15,202 nucleotides of DNA from WFQV01 sp964611145 (GTDB lineage Bacteria > Bacteroidota > Ignavibacteria > Ignavibacteriales > Melioribacteraceae), in NCBI GenBank assembly GCA_964611145.1, contig CAZSYM010000046.1, forward strand, positions 1 through 15,202, in the 5' to 3' direction. This document shows, piece by piece, positions 15,179-15,202 of this stretch. The notes beneath the pieces are model-generated. The model worked only from the letters and a program-made list of their open reading frames with translations, made no database searches and was not told the DNA's origin. Positions within the stretch are counted from its first letter, which is position 1, and each line of letters begins with the position of its first letter. The position numbers and the translations under genes were made by a program.

Positions 15179-15202
15179 ATGAGAAGCTTTGATGAGAAAA
15201 AA
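15179..15202 (+). CDS. Possible start of a divergent gene, cut by the window edge
   Basis: An ATG at 15179 opens eight codons (MRSFDEKK) up to the edge. A second ATG at 15192, in another frame, would begin MRK, like a signal peptide. Neither has a good ribosome binding site, so this is only a possibility. The 15142-15178 stretch between it and uvrA is AT-rich with no promoter I would defend. Confidence 0.2.

Noticed and set aside
1..15202. Search for tRNA, rRNA, CRISPR arrays, insertion sequences and attachment sites.
   Set aside because: I saw no tandem spaced repeats, transposase frames, terminal inverted repeats or RNA gene motifs in the window.

Overview
The window is a dense stretch of bacterial chromosome with eleven convincing protein genes, no RNA genes, no mobile elements and no CRISPR array. 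Base composition and codon use look even throughout. Three things point loosely to the Bacteroidota/Chlorobiota/Ignavibacteria side of bacteria. Several genes have A-rich leaders without a clear Shine-Dalgarno sequence. The UvrA has a degenerate first zinc motif, as I recall from that group. Its ATPase end also has a RPNRRTLFIFDEPT-type sequence. This assignment is an inference from a few features, not a firm identification.

Left part (1-5750): a YgfK-like multidomain iron-sulfur flavoprotein on the + strand converges on a small lipoprotein gene on the - strand. The lipoprotein gene diverges from a short FmdB-type zinc-ribbon gene. FmdB converges on a - strand pair, a macrodomain protein downstream of a SuhB-type inositol monophosphatase.

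Middle (5751-8281): an NADP-type glutamate dehydrogenase (gdhA) is closed by a strong intrinsic terminator and preceded by a 314-bp hairpin-rich gap. Upstream of that lies an MlaE-type lipid transporter permease without its usual ATPase and substrate-binding partners.

Right part (8364-12311) is the most interesting: a four-gene iron module, all on the - strand. In transcription order it is a soluble DtxR/MntR-like regulator, a second DtxR-like protein with an N-terminal membrane helix and C-terminal FeoA domains, the FeoB GTPase as a stand-alone protein, and the FeoB membrane channel as a stand-alone protein. Each junction overlaps by 4 or 11 bases, which suggests translational coupling. A perfect 10-2-10 palindrome lies inside a promoter-like element just before the first gene and is a good candidate metal-regulated operator. 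The layout suggests a ferrous-iron uptake system in which metal sensing is duplicated: one soluble repressor, and one membrane-tethered sensor/FeoA protein placed next to a two-piece FeoB. The excision-repair gene uvrA (12355-15141) lies upstream on the same strand. The last 24 bases may hold the start of a divergent gene.
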